Source: Amyloporia xantha (taxonomy: Eukaryota; Basidiomycota; Agaricomycetes; Polyporales; Adustoporiaceae). From it: a stretch of DNA of 64,000 nucleotides. The stretch spans positions 434,001 to 498,000 of the forward strand of contig JAYKKR010000014.1 in assembly GCA_036971615.1 (NCBI GenBank), written 5' to 3'. Made by a program: the position numbers and the translations under genes. Under the pieces are notes generated by a model. The model searched no databases. It was given only the letters and a program-made list of their open reading frames with translations, and had not been told where the DNA came from. Numbering within the stretch: position 1 is the stretch's first letter; every line of letters begins with the position of its first letter. Below, piece by piece: positions 33,910 to 46,800 of the stretch.

Positions 33910-36900
33910 ATGTCATCCATCGACTCTCATCCACGCTTCAAGCCGCTTTCAAACGGCAATTACCCGCAGTGGAGGGGGGAGATGCGAGCATATCTGATGA
34001 AGATGGGCTACTGGAGGCTTGTGAGTGGTGTGGAGAGTCGTCCGCCTGTGGAGGAGGACATAGAGCGCAGGGAATGGGACAAGATAGAGTCCAAGGCTGC
34101 TGGTGAGATCTTCCTGAATGTCTCACCGGACCAGCGCATCCATTTCAGTGGGTTTGAGGAGGATCCTGTGCGTATGTGGAGCGCATTGGAGGCTGCCCAC
34201 GTCGTTCGTCGTCCGGGTGCACGCTTCAACGCGTACGAATCCCTCTTGACGATCTCCAAGGACGAGGGGGAGTCTTTGCAGTCTCTCACGAACCGCATCG
34301 AGGAGGCTATGCTCACTTGCCAGAACCTCCGTCCTCCCTCCTTCTCTCTCGCTGACTTGGACAATGAGCTCCAAGCCATGGCGATGATTCGTGCGCTTCC
34401 ACGCGAGCAGTATGCGAGCTTTACCTCTGCTCTCATCATGATGCTCCCAGAGAAGCTCGACAAGTCCAAGGTCATCGAAGCGTTCCAAACGGAGGAGCTC
34501 AACCGCATGGCACGTCCCTCTCTTACCCTTCCTTCCTCTTCATCGTCCTCCGTCGCTCTTGCCGCTACTTCGTCCCCTTCGACTTCGATCTCTTCAGCCA
34601 GCGCGAACGCTGCCTCTGCAGATGCTACCTGCGACTTCTGCGGTCGCAAGGGTCACACCCAGAGTGTTTGCTTCAAGTTTGCGAAGGCCAAGGAGAAGGC
34701 TCGTCAACCGCGCAAGCGTCCGGACCAGGCGAACACTACAGAGTCAGCTGGCAATGCAAGTCTTCGTTCTGTCGATCCCTCCGATCCTCTTTCCCCTATT
34801 CAGACCGACGCTAACATGGATTGGAACGCAGACTCAGGTGCTACAGCTCACATGACTCCTCATCGACACTGGCTTCGTGACTACTCCCCGCATCGTGTCG
34901 CTATACGCCTCGCAGACAATCAGGTTGTCTATTCTGCTGGGGTTGGAACTGTGGTCTTTTCACCGATTGTGGGAGGTAGGGTGGTCAAGAACGTCGAGTT
35001 TACCCGTGTTCTACATGTCCCTGCCCTTCGTAACAATCTTCTGTCTGTCCTTTTCCTAACACGACGTTGCCAATTCACTGTGCGCATTGGACGTGAAAGG
35101 ATGGACTTCTCAAAGGGAGGTCGAATGCTCTTCTGCGCCCGCATCAACGACTCGAACACTGCGCTTTTAGCCGGTCATACTGTCGCTCTTACAGAGTATG
35201 CAAAGCTGAGCTCCACTCTTCCTCTCGATCTTTCGCTCTGGCATCGTCGTCTCGCGCACCGTCATATTGACGGAGTGAAGCGTTTGCTGTCTCAGGATCT
35301 TGTCACTGGTCTGACACTCGACTCTAAGGCTCCCTCAGACCCTGTCTGCGAGCCCTGTCTTGCTGGGAAGATGCATGCTAATCCTTTCCCTCCGTCATCT
35401 CATCGTGCCAGCAAACCGCTCGAACTCATTCACTCTGACGTTCATGGTCCCCTGCCTGTCCAAACCCACTCTGGCTATTGCTACTGGGTTACATTCATTG
35501 ACGACTTCTCCCGCTTCCGCACTGTCTACTTAATGAAGACAAAGGATCAGGTCTTCGAAATGTTCAGACATTACAAGGCGTGGGCGGAGAATCAGACGGA
35601 CTGCAGGATCAAAGCGTTGCGAGACGACAAGGGAGGTGAATACATGTCCACTGCCTTCCTTTCCTTCACCACAGAGCATGGCATCGAGCGACAACACTCC
35701 ACACGCAATCGACCGCAGCAGAACGGTGTTGCGGAGCGCACCAATCGAATTCTAGGCGATGGTATCAGTTCTATGCTTTCTGAGTCTGGTCTTCCTCCCT
35801 CTTTCTGGGGAGAGGCTTTGTCTACTCGTGCATGTTCTGAACCGCTGTGCCTCCTCCGTGCTACCAGACGCTACGCCCTTCGAGATGTGGTACAAGCGCA
35901 AGCCGGACGTTAGCCATCTCCGTGTTTGGGGATGCACTGCCTATGTCCACGTCCAGAAGGACAAGCGGACGAGTCTTGGCGCCCATATGGAGAAGTGCGT
36001 CTTCATTGGTTATCCTGATGGTGTTAAAGGTTGGAGATTCTACAATCCTACGACGAAGCGGATCATTCTTTCAGAGCGCGCTGATTTCGATGAGCGCTAC
36101 TTTCCTGGTCTGAAGCAATCGACAGCTCCTCTTGCTTCTCCTCCTACTTCTAACTCTGCTCCTCCACCGCCACCGCCACCTCCTGACGCTGCTCCGCCGC
36201 CTCCACCACCCTCTCCTCCTCCTGCACCTGCTCCTCTGCCGGTCGCTGATCCTGTGCCTGTGCCCGCTGTCGCGCCTGCGCCACCTCTTGAGGGGGAGTT
36301 ACCAGATCCTCCTGCTCCTCCAGAGCTGGATCCTATCCAAGATGTGCCTGCAGACGCTCCTCTAGCTCCTCCAGTCCCAGAACTTCCTGTCGATGATCGT
36401 CCCATTGCTCTTCGACGTGAGCGTCGAGCGAAGCGTCCAGTGCAAGATTGGTCTGTTCCATGGCATCCATATTCCCGTCCTGCTACTCGTTCACGTGCTC
36501 CTGCTCCTGTTCCCCCACCTCCACCTCTGCCGTCGCCTCCGCCGCCTCCTGCCATTCCACCGTCGCCTCCTCCTCCAGTCGATGCTGAATGGAGAGAACC
36601 TCCTCCCGCTGTTCCAGACAGTGATGATCCGTCGCCTCCTCCTCCAGTCGATGCTGAATGGAGAGAACCTCCTCCCGCTGTTCCAGACAGTGATGATGAT
36701 GATCTCCCAGCACTCGCAGAGGATTTTGAGGACGACGACAGCGATGACGAGGATGCCGAAGAGGCTGCCCACTATGCAGAGTCTGAGCCTGCGACTTATG
36801 CGGAAGCCATGAGACGCCCAGATGCAGACAAGTGGCGCGCTGCTATTCAGGAGGAATACGATGCACAGATTGAGAATGGCACTTGGGAAGTCGTCGATCT

Positions 36901-38344
36901 ACCTCCTGACCGCAAGGCTATTGGCTGTAAGTGGGTCTTTAAGATCAAGCGCAATGCGGACGGCTCCATCGAACGCTACAAGGCTAGACTTGTTGCCCAA
37001 GGCTTTTCTCAGCGCCCTGGCTATGATTTTGTCGAAACCTTCGCTCCCACCATTCGCATGGCCAGCATTCGAGCCATTCTTGCCACTGCTGCCATCGAGG
37101 ACCTCCACATACGCTCCATCGACATCTCCCATGCTTTCCTGAATGGTGAGATGGATGCGGATGTCTACATGCGTCAACCGGAGGGCTTTCAGAATGGTAA
37201 CAAGCGAGTTGCTTTACATCTGCGCAAGCCTATCTACGGGCTAAAGCAAGCTGGTCGACGCTGGAACAAGAAGCTGCATGCTACGCTGGTCAAGATGGGT
37301 TTCAAGCGCATTTCCTCAGACGCTGGAGTGTACGTATACGAGCGTGATAACATTCGCATCATTGTCCCTATCTATGTCGATGATATCACTGCTGTTTCCT
37401 CCTCCCAGTCTGCGCTTGACAACTTCGTCGAAGAGCTAGCTAGCCACTTCAAGCTTCGTGATTTGGGCGCAACGTCATATCTTCTGGGCATCGAGATCAC
37501 TCGGGATCGTCCAACTCGCACTCTTGCTCTGTCTCAGCGACAATACATCATCGACGTCCTCGAGCGCTTCAACCACAGCGAGTGCAGTACGGTTTCCACT
37601 CCTATGACTCCCGGTTTGATCCTATCCTCTTCCATGTCCCCCAAAACGCCTGAAGAAGTCGCTAGCATGCGCAACATCCCTTACCTGCAGGCTGTAGGTG
37701 CTCTGCAGTATCTTTCCTCTGCTACTCGTCCAGACATCTCCTATGCTGTTGGCTGTCTTGCGCGCTTCAACCACAATCCTGGTGAGCAGCATTGGAAAGC
37801 GGTCAAGCATCTCTTCCGTTATTTGCAGGGGACAAAGGACCTCAAACTCACCTACCGCCCTGACCCTTCGACTACAGAGCCCTTTGTGACGTTCACAGAT
37901 GCATCGCATGGCGATAATCTGGAGAATGGACGTTCCACAAGTGGCTACCTGGTTCGCATGGGTACAGGCGCTGTCAACTGGAGTAGCAAGCTGCAATCCA
38001 TTGTCACTCTTTCCACCACGGAGTCAGAATACGTTGCTGCGGTCGAGGCTGGAAGGGACATCAAGTGGATGCGCAATCTTCTCTCTGAGATTGGCTATGG
38101 GTACGATCCTCCCTCTACCCTCTGTATCGACAATCAGTCCGCACTCACTGTGTCGAAGAATCCGGAGCATCACGGTCGACTCAAACACCTCGACCTCCGC
38201 TTCTACTGGCTACGCGATGAGGTTGAGGCTGGGTACATCAAACCTATCTATGTCTCCACTCATGAGATGCCTGCAGATTTGCTCACCAAGGCTCTGGCAA
38301 AGCCTCAGGTCGAGCACTTGCGGCGCATGATGGGTTTGGAGTAA
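33910..38344 (+). CDS. Copia element 1 gag-pol (one frame break)
   Basis: Gag starts at ATG 33910 (MSSIDSHPRFKPLSNGNYPQW). Then a CCHC knuckle (CDFCGRKGHTQSVC), protease WNADSGATAH, integrase zinc region (LAHRHID...CEPCLAGK) and D-D-E core (HSDVHGP, FIDDFSR, GVAERTNRI). The first frame ends at 35913; the second, open from before 35820 to 38344, continues with VHVLNRC and WYKRKPDVSHLRVWG. Removing one T from 35817-35819 joins them as SFWGEACLLVHVLN. A very Pro-rich spacer (36140-36700) holds a 69-bp tandem duplication. Reverse transcriptase follows (IERYKARLVAQGF, IYGLKQAGR, YVDD at 37373-37384), then RNase H (FTDASHGD, STTESEYVAA). The break is probably a sequence error or a recent inactivation. 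Confidence 0.92.
36560..36698 (+). repeat. 69-bp tandem duplication in pol spacer
   Basis: Two adjacent copies of a 69-bp unit encode PPPVDAEWREPPPAVPDSDD-like 23-residue repeats between integrase and reverse transcriptase. Copies are essentially identical, so the duplication is recent. Confidence 0.85.
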
Positions 38345-38396
38345 GGTTGGATTCAGGGGGAGCTTGGACAATGAGAGGTGTCTCATTAAGGGGGAG

Positions 38397-38752
38397 TGTC
38401 AAACGAGTAATTCTTCACCTCTCTTCTTGAAAACTATTTCTATGGACTCCTTACATCTATAGCTATCTTTCTGTCTATTCACTTTATTCCTATCTCCTTC
38501 TGCACCTATGATAGAATCCGTTCTTTACCTACACCCCTAGAGTAGTTGCCACTTCTGTGTTGATTGTTGTTTGTTCCCAAAGCGCACCACCTCAGAGTCC
38601 GTTGCATCCTGGCTTCCCCAGTTGCTCAACTCGGACTCTAGGTGAGTGGTTAGGTATATTAGCTCAATATATAGTTGCTCAACTCGGACTCTAGCTGTCT
38701 GTATACTTGAGCATCGATTGATCGAGCCCGCCTTTCGTCTGTGGCTCTGACA
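38397..38752 (+). repeat. 3' LTR of copia element 1
   Basis: 356 bp, identical by eye to 33371-33726, followed by the CAACT target duplication at 38753-38757. Confidence 0.95.
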
Positions 38753-38757
38753 CAACT

Positions 38758-40776
38758 GTTGCGTTGGGATTATCTAGCAGGCATAGGTCATATAGTTGCA
38801 GCTGGTGGATACATGCGTGATTCAGCGACGTTCAGAATTCTAGCATGCGTTACTCGTATTGCATGTTTCGGATTCCCTAGGCTGTTACCGGATGATTCAT
38901 GCGTCAGGAGCACCTATTGGTAGCGAGGGATTACCTTCATCTGATCCGACACGGATATGATACGTTTACGGTTGGGCTTCGTCGTTCTCACCGAAGCTCC
39001 AGCTTTGCCTTGAAATGGGCTAGGGATTCAAGGCCAAATTTGTGCCCAAGTTGCTGTAGACACTGGAGACAGAGATTCGATATACATGACTCCGCCGTGG
39101 CTGAGCAAGAAACGCCCCTACTGAATATGCCTTGCGTGTTTACTCACCATTCGACTTTGCAACCGTCACGTTCATTCTGCAGCTGGGATTTTTCATCGTC
39201 TTCCACTACGCTCCTTGCAGTCCCTTCCACCCCAGCCGCCGCAGCGTATGCACCTTCCTAGAACCATGGGCGCCATTGAAGGGTCTCTCATTCGCAATGC
39301 CGGAACAGGGGTATCTCTAAAGAGATAGTTCCGGACGTGGTCAAGTACTTCCTATGTTCATTGACAGGATCCGGACCAAGTCCTGGCCTTGGGCGATACA
39401 GAGAGGCTGGTCTGGCTATGCAAGCTGATTTCGTGCAGACAGCTGCCATACTATTGTTCGATTCGAGACTATCCATTCTACAATGTATGCACTATACCAC
39501 GCTGTTCTAACAGCGAGGTGCACAAAGCAAAATACAGTCGGTATCGTGACCGTATACGTAGTACAGCAGCCGGCTTTCATGCCTTGAACAATCACCACGA
39601 CGAACATGCGGATAGGCACACAATGCTGCTAATCGAAGTGGGCACGCTGTGCGATACCACCGCTTGCCGAACTAAATAGCTAGCAGCGATATAAACCACA
39701 CCCTGCCGTCTCACGTACCTTGCGGCGGAATGTTCGAATAGGTACCGGTATCCTAGGATATGTATAGAGTGAACCTGACTGTTAAAACACGGCAAAGACG
39801 TCAGTAGATGATAAAATATGAACGCGGATAGGACATAAAATCAGAGCAATACACTTCTCGACACGGACGTCAAATAGACGTTCAGACAGGGATAACTGAA
39901 TGCGATAATCTCATCAAGTTGGTCGGCACCGAATATACAGCAGTGCAGGAAACACTAAATGCTCAGAACACTCACTAGCCATTCAAATTCCTCGCAAAGG
40001 CTCTGTCCCTTGCTACCAACAATCTTTGCTCTCACAGACATCGGACGACCAGAAAACAGTCCACGAACAATCCTTGCTCTCACAGATATCGGACGGCCAG
40101 AAAACAGAGAACGGCGGCCAGAGAGCAAGAAAATCGAATAACGAGTCGGGCTGCGAAAATGCCTTAAAAAGCGGGCATGTGACCTCTTCGGTTTAGGGCA
40201 AGCTTCCATGCGCGATACACCGGTCGAGCATCCTCATCAGCAAAGGGACCTGGATCCAGCAAGCTCAAGTTATAATTAGTGCTTTTGAAGCTCTGCATGG
40301 ACGAATATCTTTCGAACGGGGCCCCGTTATTCGCTGGCAATGCTAAGTTCTGACTCTGGGCAGATGCTTGTCTTTGATCTGGAATAATTTCCAGCATGCG
40401 AGAATCTCAAGTAAGTCCCTCGCACGCAACGAATCTTCCCGCGGATAGGGTTGAGACTTCCATTAGCCTACATATATACACTCACCAGGCGGTGTTGTGT
40501 CCTCAGCTTGCTCACCCTAACACTACCTCGACGTCGCTGAATCTCATCTGGCATCACATCTTGGCTTCATGTGCCTTCGCAATCGCCGGCCACTTATCGG
40601 GCATTGATGCGTCAGGGCCATCAGGCAGGTATCAGGAAGCCATGACGAACACGCTTTCCTCCCCACATGCTTCGGTTTTTGTCCGCCATTGCCTATCGTG
40701 ACCACCGCGTATATATAGCGGTTATGTGAGCTCGACCGTTCCTCGCACGGTGCGGCAGTCCTTCCGAAAGCGCAAA
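38758..40776. other. No recognisable gene
   Basis: About 2 kb from the end of copia element 1 to the secreted hydrolase-like gene. The left part is the separated upstream region of the alpha/beta hydrolase. A 48-bp-period tandem repeat lies at 40018-40107. A TATATATAG at 40711-40719 is a plausible TATA box, 58-66 bp before the ATG at 40777. Confidence 0.45.
40018..40107 (+). repeat. Two-copy tandem repeat, 48-bp period
   Basis: A 42-bp unit beginning AACAATC(T/C)TTGCTCTCACAG occurs at 40018-40059 and 40066-40107 with three differences, separated by TCCACG. Function unknown. Confidence 0.8.
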
Positions 40777-43017
40777 ATGTCGCGACTCGCCCTTGCTGTC
40801 CTCATCGCCTCCGCCTTGGGTGCATTCGCGCAAACATGGTATGTCCTCTCACTAAAGATCATAATTCAACCCTTTCTGTTACCTATGCGCTGCGAATGTT
40901 GGGGCAATTTGTGACCAATGCACTAAGATATTCAAAGGCGCGACTGGCATCTTACCTGCTCCCGCGCAGATGCAAATGACCTGTTCGTCGAAGAGCATGG
41001 ATATTTCTTGACACTGGGTACGATGTCAACTTCCATTCGCACCGTATTCGCGACGTTAAAATTCGAGCTCTCGTCTGCTGTGTTCATCTTGTTCTGTATT
41101 CATCTCCATTCACAGGTGTGGCAAAAATTATATGGAGGGTTCGCCGATCGTTCCTCCAGGCGGACAATTCCCCGTTCCCGCTACGTCCTCCTCCCCGCTC
41201 TTAGCGTTGCGTTGCGCACCGGCGATCAAGCCCTATCTCCCCGAGGATGTGTTCATTCCCCAGGAGATACTGATCGACACGCCCATCGTCTACTCCGAGA
41301 TTGCAGGCGCGTCCCCGATCAGTCTGCCACAGGAGGGTCCTTTAGGGTTCGTCACGGTGACGGTCGAGATCAATGGCAAGGTTGCTACTGCGGGACTCGT
41401 CCCACTTAACGCAACTAAGTTCGCGCTGCCGTTCACGCTGCTCGGGATGACGCCGCAGAAGGGGTCCTATGAGGTGTCATGCAGCGCATCATATGGGAAG
41501 GAGAAGTTTACCAACACTGCGGCTTTGTCGTACCTGCCTGCGCCCACGGACGGTAGCTCCGTCGTTAAGATGGACGCAAAGACAGGTGCGCTACTTGCCA
41601 AGCCCGCGACTGGGAAGGGAGGCGACTATGAAACTATCATGCCCGTCGGATTCTACACCAATTTCGGAGGCTATATCGCGACAAACTTGTCGCTGATCAA
41701 CGAGGCGAAGGAACAGGGGTGAGCATTGCCGGCGTGGTTCCCTCGTACACCTTCAGCTGATGCACGGCCTAGGTTTTCCATTGTATGTATACCTCTTGTC
41801 ACAGTTTGACGGGCTTCAGTAACAGCTCTGAGAAGATCCATCCCATTCCGGACTACTCCAATCTAACGCAGCTGGCAGAAGTGATTCAGCGCATGGAGGA
41901 AGTCGGCATGTACTTGATGTACGATATGCGCTGGTATGTCGTTGTCGTTCCCGCACACGTTGCTGTGTCTCACTTGCATTGCAGGGACTATATGAATGAC
42001 ACCTCCGTTACTGAGCAAGTGAACATGGTCAAGAACAGTCCCGCGCTCTTACTCTGGTATACCGGTGACGAGCCGGACGGCACATCCGACCCGCTCAACG
42101 CAACAGTACATGCGTACGACTTGATCTACGAGCTGGACGGGTACCACCCTGTTTCGCTCTGCCTGAACTGCTATGACTATTACTGGAGCGACTACTCTGC
42201 CGGCGCGGACATCGTCATGCAGGACACGTATATGGTATCGAACAACGTTACTTGGTCGGTGGAATGGGTGGGTGACGCCGCTGCTGTGCATGAATCTTTG
42301 CTGAGCTCACGCTGCGATTGCTGCTCCTGTCCTAGAACACGGCTTGCACAGATATTTACGGCTGTTGCGGGTGCGACGACTGCAAGGGGGTGTTTGAGGA
42401 CATCAGCGACCGGATGGACCAATTCGCGTACCGATTGTGGGTGAACGGTTGGGACATGTCGAAAGCGGTATGGACTGTGCCTCAAGGATTTGGCGGTTCT
42501 GAGTGAGTACTGCTGAGAGCATACTTGAGTGTGTCTGACGGGGAGCAATTTCAGGTATTGGCCGCGTGAACCGACAGGGCCTGAGTTCGTCGTGCAGAGT
42601 GTACTCGGCATCAACCATGGTGGAATGGGTATGTGTCGCATTACTTTGCGAGTTCTGTCTCTAAACAGCTCCCCTCCAGGTGTTGTGTCCTGGGACGCCC
42701 CCACGACTGACGACATCTGGGAGTACGCATCGATGCTCGCCAAGTCTTCGACGACGCTCAAGGAGTATATCATGAGCGATGTCGCGACGTTCCAGCACGT
42801 GTTCTCAAACCAGATTGACATCGGGCTATGGACCGTCGCCGGCAAAACGCTAGTCCTCGCGACGAACCTCAACTACGCGGAGGAGACGTTCGACCTGTCC
42901 ACAGTGGCTGGGCTGAAGATCGGCACGGCAGTGGAGGTATTGAACAGCGGAGCGACCTTGGACGGGAGCGTGATTACATTCACATCTGTTGGAAGTGGTG
43001 GGTTCATTCTGGGGTGA
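40777..43017 (+). CDS. Secreted TIM-barrel glycoside-hydrolase-like protein
   Basis: Exons 40777-40838, 41116-41718, 41805-41933, 41985-42267, 42336-42502, 42555-42628, 42680-43017; 551 residues, no break. MSRLALAVLIASALGAFAQ is a signal peptide with likely cleavage after AFA, so the product is secreted. After an N-terminal beta-rich region (CGKNYMEGSPIVPPGG, PLLALRCAPAIKPY) comes a barrel-like region: VGFYTNFGGYI, IPDYSNLTQLAEVIQRMEE, MYLMYDMRWDYM, LLLWYTGDEPDG, DIVMQDTYM, GGMGVVSWDAPT. WYTGDEPDG resembles the strand-4 acid region of clan-A-like hydrolases. A Cys cluster (C363, C369, C370, C372, C375) sits late in the barrel. The C-terminal part (TVAGKTLVLATNLNY...SGGFILG) looks like a beta domain. 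I cannot assign a CAZy family; the substrate is presumably a plant or fungal glycan. Confidence 0.82.
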
Positions 43018-43332
43018 ATGAAATCAAAGACGCCTGGCTGTCCTTTATAGTAAGACAGTTGCACAAACAACCAAATCATTTCTGCGATGCTTCTTGAGGG
43101 GGATTTCCGTTAGCTTCGATCGATCTACGATCATTGATGATAGCAGTATGGTAGGACGCGACCAGACACGAACAGAACATGACGCACCAAATTCGCCCAC
43201 TTGTGTGGATGACTACGTGTCGCTAGTGGTAAAGCACAATGTACCAGATGCTGTAGAGCTATGCTGTGCTCATCAGACGTGATCGCTGTCAAAGTTCTAC
43301 CTCCTCCCCAAGCGTAGCAGGAAGCTTGGTCC

Positions 43333-43875
43333 TCATCTTCTCAGTATATGCTCGAGATGGCATTTAGAGATCAGGGTAAACACCGACTGTGCATCTTGCA
43401 AGACCGACATGAGGCTCACGTCCGTGACTATACATCCGTCCAGGGGGATGTACGCAGCGCCGGCCCGCAAGACTGCGAGAATGGAAATGACGTAGGATAT
43501 AGACCGCTCGACTAATAGGCATACATGGCTACCTCGCCCGACGCCACGTGAACGGAGAGCGGTCGCCAAGCATGCAGAGAGGACATCGACCTCTCCATAA
43601 GTCAAAGACTGGCCAGAATGGTCGATTACACCAATTCTTTTAGGTGCTGCAGTGACATGGGCGAGAAATGCATGATGAATGCATTTGTACGGAATTGGCG
43701 CCACATCTGCGACGACAAGGCTGAGGTCGGTCGAGGAAATGTGAGTTTCAACGTCGAGAGATGTGTGAGGGGATCGATCGGTATGTGGAACGGGAGAGGC
43801 TTCAATTTGGTTCGCAGAAACGGTGTTACCAGTGGTACCAGTAGCGACTGTCATCTTCATAGACTGCCCTATCAC
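43333..43875 (-). pseudogene. NRPS-type adenylation domain fragment
   Basis: One minus-strand frame of 180 codons. After about 60 non-domain residues it reads IHHAFLAHVTAAP, LTYGEVDVLSACLATAL (core A1 region) and LRAGAAYIPLDG (core A2), then stops 36 residues later. The ATP-binding core A3 (SGTTGKPK type) and everything after it are missing nearby, so this is a truncated remnant of a nonribosomal peptide synthetase or related adenylating enzyme, not a working gene. Confidence 0.7.
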
Positions 43876-46800
43876 AGACTCAAACGTCGGATGGTATGGG
43901 GCAATTGAACATGCTAATACTTAGCCGCGCTCATTCAATTATCAGCATCCAATTCAAAATGCACAATCTTGCGAAATGCTTCCCACCTCAAACGTGCACA
44001 CCTCAATCTTCTCCCCAAGGCGTTGCTAGGAAGTTACGTCGTAGTGGCAGTGACACGCGGGCAGCACCGACCATGAGATTGGGAGTGACGCAAAGAAGCT
44101 GTTATGATCAAGAATTCCTGCCATAGTGTGGACTCGGCAACCACCGCTGATTAGGAAAGAGATACTAGCGTTGCAAAATACAGGAAAAGGTCAAATATGG
44201 ATTACTGGAGCTGACTTCGGACAAAAGAAATGAGTTCGACGATCAATTCTCGTGAACCGAACTTTGACACATACACCGAACAGAGCGGCATCCGTCAAAT
44301 CTGCTGAAATGGAACTATGTGAACTGATGTGGGCTGTGCGCGGACACATGTGAAGGGAGTCAACCTGGTGGGTATCGCGTGCAATTTGTCCTCTTTGACA
44401 TGCTGATACAAAGAAACAAAGGGCAGATAACAGTTCCATTGTGGGGTTGTACGTACCCAATGTAGTGGCCTGGGTTCTATTGCCAGACTCCGCAGATTGG
44501 TCCAGGGTGAGAATGTACTTACTGTATATCGTAGCCTCGATGCCGTCGTGAGTCTTGGTCGGATAGAAGTGAATGTTGTAGCACCCGTTCGGAAATGAGA
44601 CTGACAGCGTGGCGCGGTCAGCCTGCCAAATCATTATGCAAGGGTGGGCGTAGATACGATTCAAATGGAGATTGTCTAGTAGAAGTTGAGACGAAGCTAA
44701 GAAGATTTCGACATTGGTGGACCGATCCGGTGACGGTACAACTTGGGAAAGCGAAATTCGATGATGCTATTGGAACTCCGCCCCTCTCTCTCTAAAGATC
44801 GGTCAATAAGTTCGCACAATGTGCGCACTTGCTATTCGAAAGCCCAGCTGCTGTACCACGCTCAATTTGGAGCCTGACAATATGACTTTGGCTTGATGGA
44901 TTGCGCCGTCGCTCAGAAGATAGAATTCGTCAAATCTGGGATGCTGGATCTGGTCTATCTGCAGTCGGCCTCGAGGACCTATGTTGTCATGGACGTCTCT
45001 GAGAAGCTTCCTTGACTCACGAAGAATTTTCTGCGAAGAAATGAATTCGATTGTCGAACTCGGGACTGGGAGATGTCAATGTTTAACGTTGAACATTGAA
45101 TGAGGACAGTTGATCACCATTCAGGTATGCCAGATGATTCCTATACAAATGACTCTTCTGATTCTTCCAAGGCTGAGGCTAAGCATTACCTGTGTCAGTG
45201 CAGTATGCAACTCGTGCAACACTTCCCGTGCGCTAACGAAAATATTCACAAGGTTGTAGCGAGTCTCAGATACCTCCTCGCCTTTTTGCTGGACTTCGAC
45301 AAGGCAACAAATCTCAATGGACCTGTTGTGACTCTTCTCGGTTCTGTGTACGGCTGGACGAATCATTGAGAACTGTTGTTGCTAGTCCAGATCATACACG
45401 TCGATCGATTTTTTGTGGGCTGCAGAAAACATACACAGGAGTACGTAGTATTTACGCGGGTCTGCATGTACAAACTACTCACTGCTTGTTTATTGAAACA
45501 TATCCACGAATTTGGTGAAACAAGGGTGCCGCGTACCGTAGTCTTCAGACACTGACTGCGCTCTGCTTATGCTCTGTATTTCGAAACGTTGAAGGTTACA
45601 AAGACTTCGCCTTTGCGGCGCACGTGTTCTCTATTCCGGGCGGTGAATGCAAACAGCCAATGGATTGCTTGACAAGAGGACTGGCAACTACTGTTAACCG
45701 AGGCAGCACAGGCCGTTCTTTGCGAGACCCTCCTCTTCTATTTTGACCCATGTATAAGTACGTTGGTCCATTATTCTACTAGAGCAACCCTGTCTAAAGT
45801 AACCCCGCATTCAAGCACAGGAACGAGCCGAAGTAGCACTTGATGAACACAATCCCGGGAGTCAAATGAACCATCTCAATCACGAATGATGACACCGTTG
45901 GCCATGTACGCAGTCACGCAACACGCGGGACCATGGCTCGTCATAACCGGAATCGCTCCAGAGTCCAGACCGAGCAGACTTCTCCACAATACCTTCTCAG
46001 GGAGGTCGGTGAGCCCTGTCACTTCAGGCATACGAACAGGATGTGCATTTTCTAATCTCCACCGAGATTGGCTAGGTAACATGCGTCAGTGCACTCAAGA
46101 CGACAGTTTGGTAGATGAACGAGAATATAATTGATCCAATATCAAGGAACGGCTCGTACAGGGTGGGAGGACGGAACCCATCTTCTACAATAGTCAAGGA
46201 GCGGAAGCTAGACGGCCTGAGATGGGCCCTGAGGCAGTCAGAGATGTTCCTGCACTTTGGATAGTGCAGAACTCCCGGGACAGCAGGAGAAGACGAGAAA
46301 ATACCGCGACAGACATCGACTTAGAGGAAGAAGCGTGGCAACTTACAGAAGCGTGAATTGTGAGTGTAAACATTCTGAGCAGGCTGGCGGTCAATTAGGG
46401 AGGAGACGTTAATGCACATGTGAGGGCTCAGCCTCTCCGCTCCTAACGCCCAGAGGCCCGTATGGTATGCTGAAGGAGGCCGGCAGCATACCACATGCAT
46501 AAGACAGGCTGCAGAATGAACTTGCAGCTAGACAGTCCTCCAGTTTGTCTCGAGCCTCTTTCCAATATACGGTGCTACTCGCGTTTGTCAGCGCTGCCAA
46601 ATCTGGCACTGCAGGTCTTCACGCAGGGCATATATTGTCTCACATTCGTGATCCTTGTATTGCTGCGGACCTGAAGCCCGCAGCGCTACATCGCTGCGCT
46701 GTCGTCAGTCGCTCGGACGGAAGCGTACCTCGTGGAGGCTACTTCAAATTTCGTGTTTCTGACTGCACGTCCAGTGATCCAGTGGTCGGCGGCGAGTGGT

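Larger units (their letters stand above)
33371..38752 (+). mobile_element. Complete Ty1/copia LTR retrotransposon, element 1
   Basis: 5,382 bp, bounded by two 356-bp LTRs that I read as identical, TG...CA ends and a CAACT duplication. Inside are a primer-binding site directly after the 5' LTR, one gag-pol region in copia order (gag, protease, integrase, reverse transcriptase, RNase H) and a polypurine tract (AAGGGGGAG, 38388-38396) before the 3' LTR. Identical LTRs imply very recent transposition. The pol frame is shifted by one base at a TTT run (35817-35819). Confidence 0.96.

Noticed and set aside
35815..35840. Programmed +1 ribosomal frameshift in copia element 1 pol
   Set aside because: It falls inside the integrase core, not at a gag/pol border, has no known slip heptamer, and is explained by one extra T in a TTT run.
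36097..36555. Gly-rich 152-codon minus-strand frame
   Set aside because: Exact antisense shadow of the Pro-rich spacer in the copia pol gene.
40838..41115. Possible extra exon in the first intron of the secreted hydrolase-like gene (ICDQCTKIFKGATG region)
   Set aside because: Direct splicing 40838 to 41116 gives a natural mature N-terminus (QTWCGKNY) and keeps the full model in frame; the segment ends in a stop.
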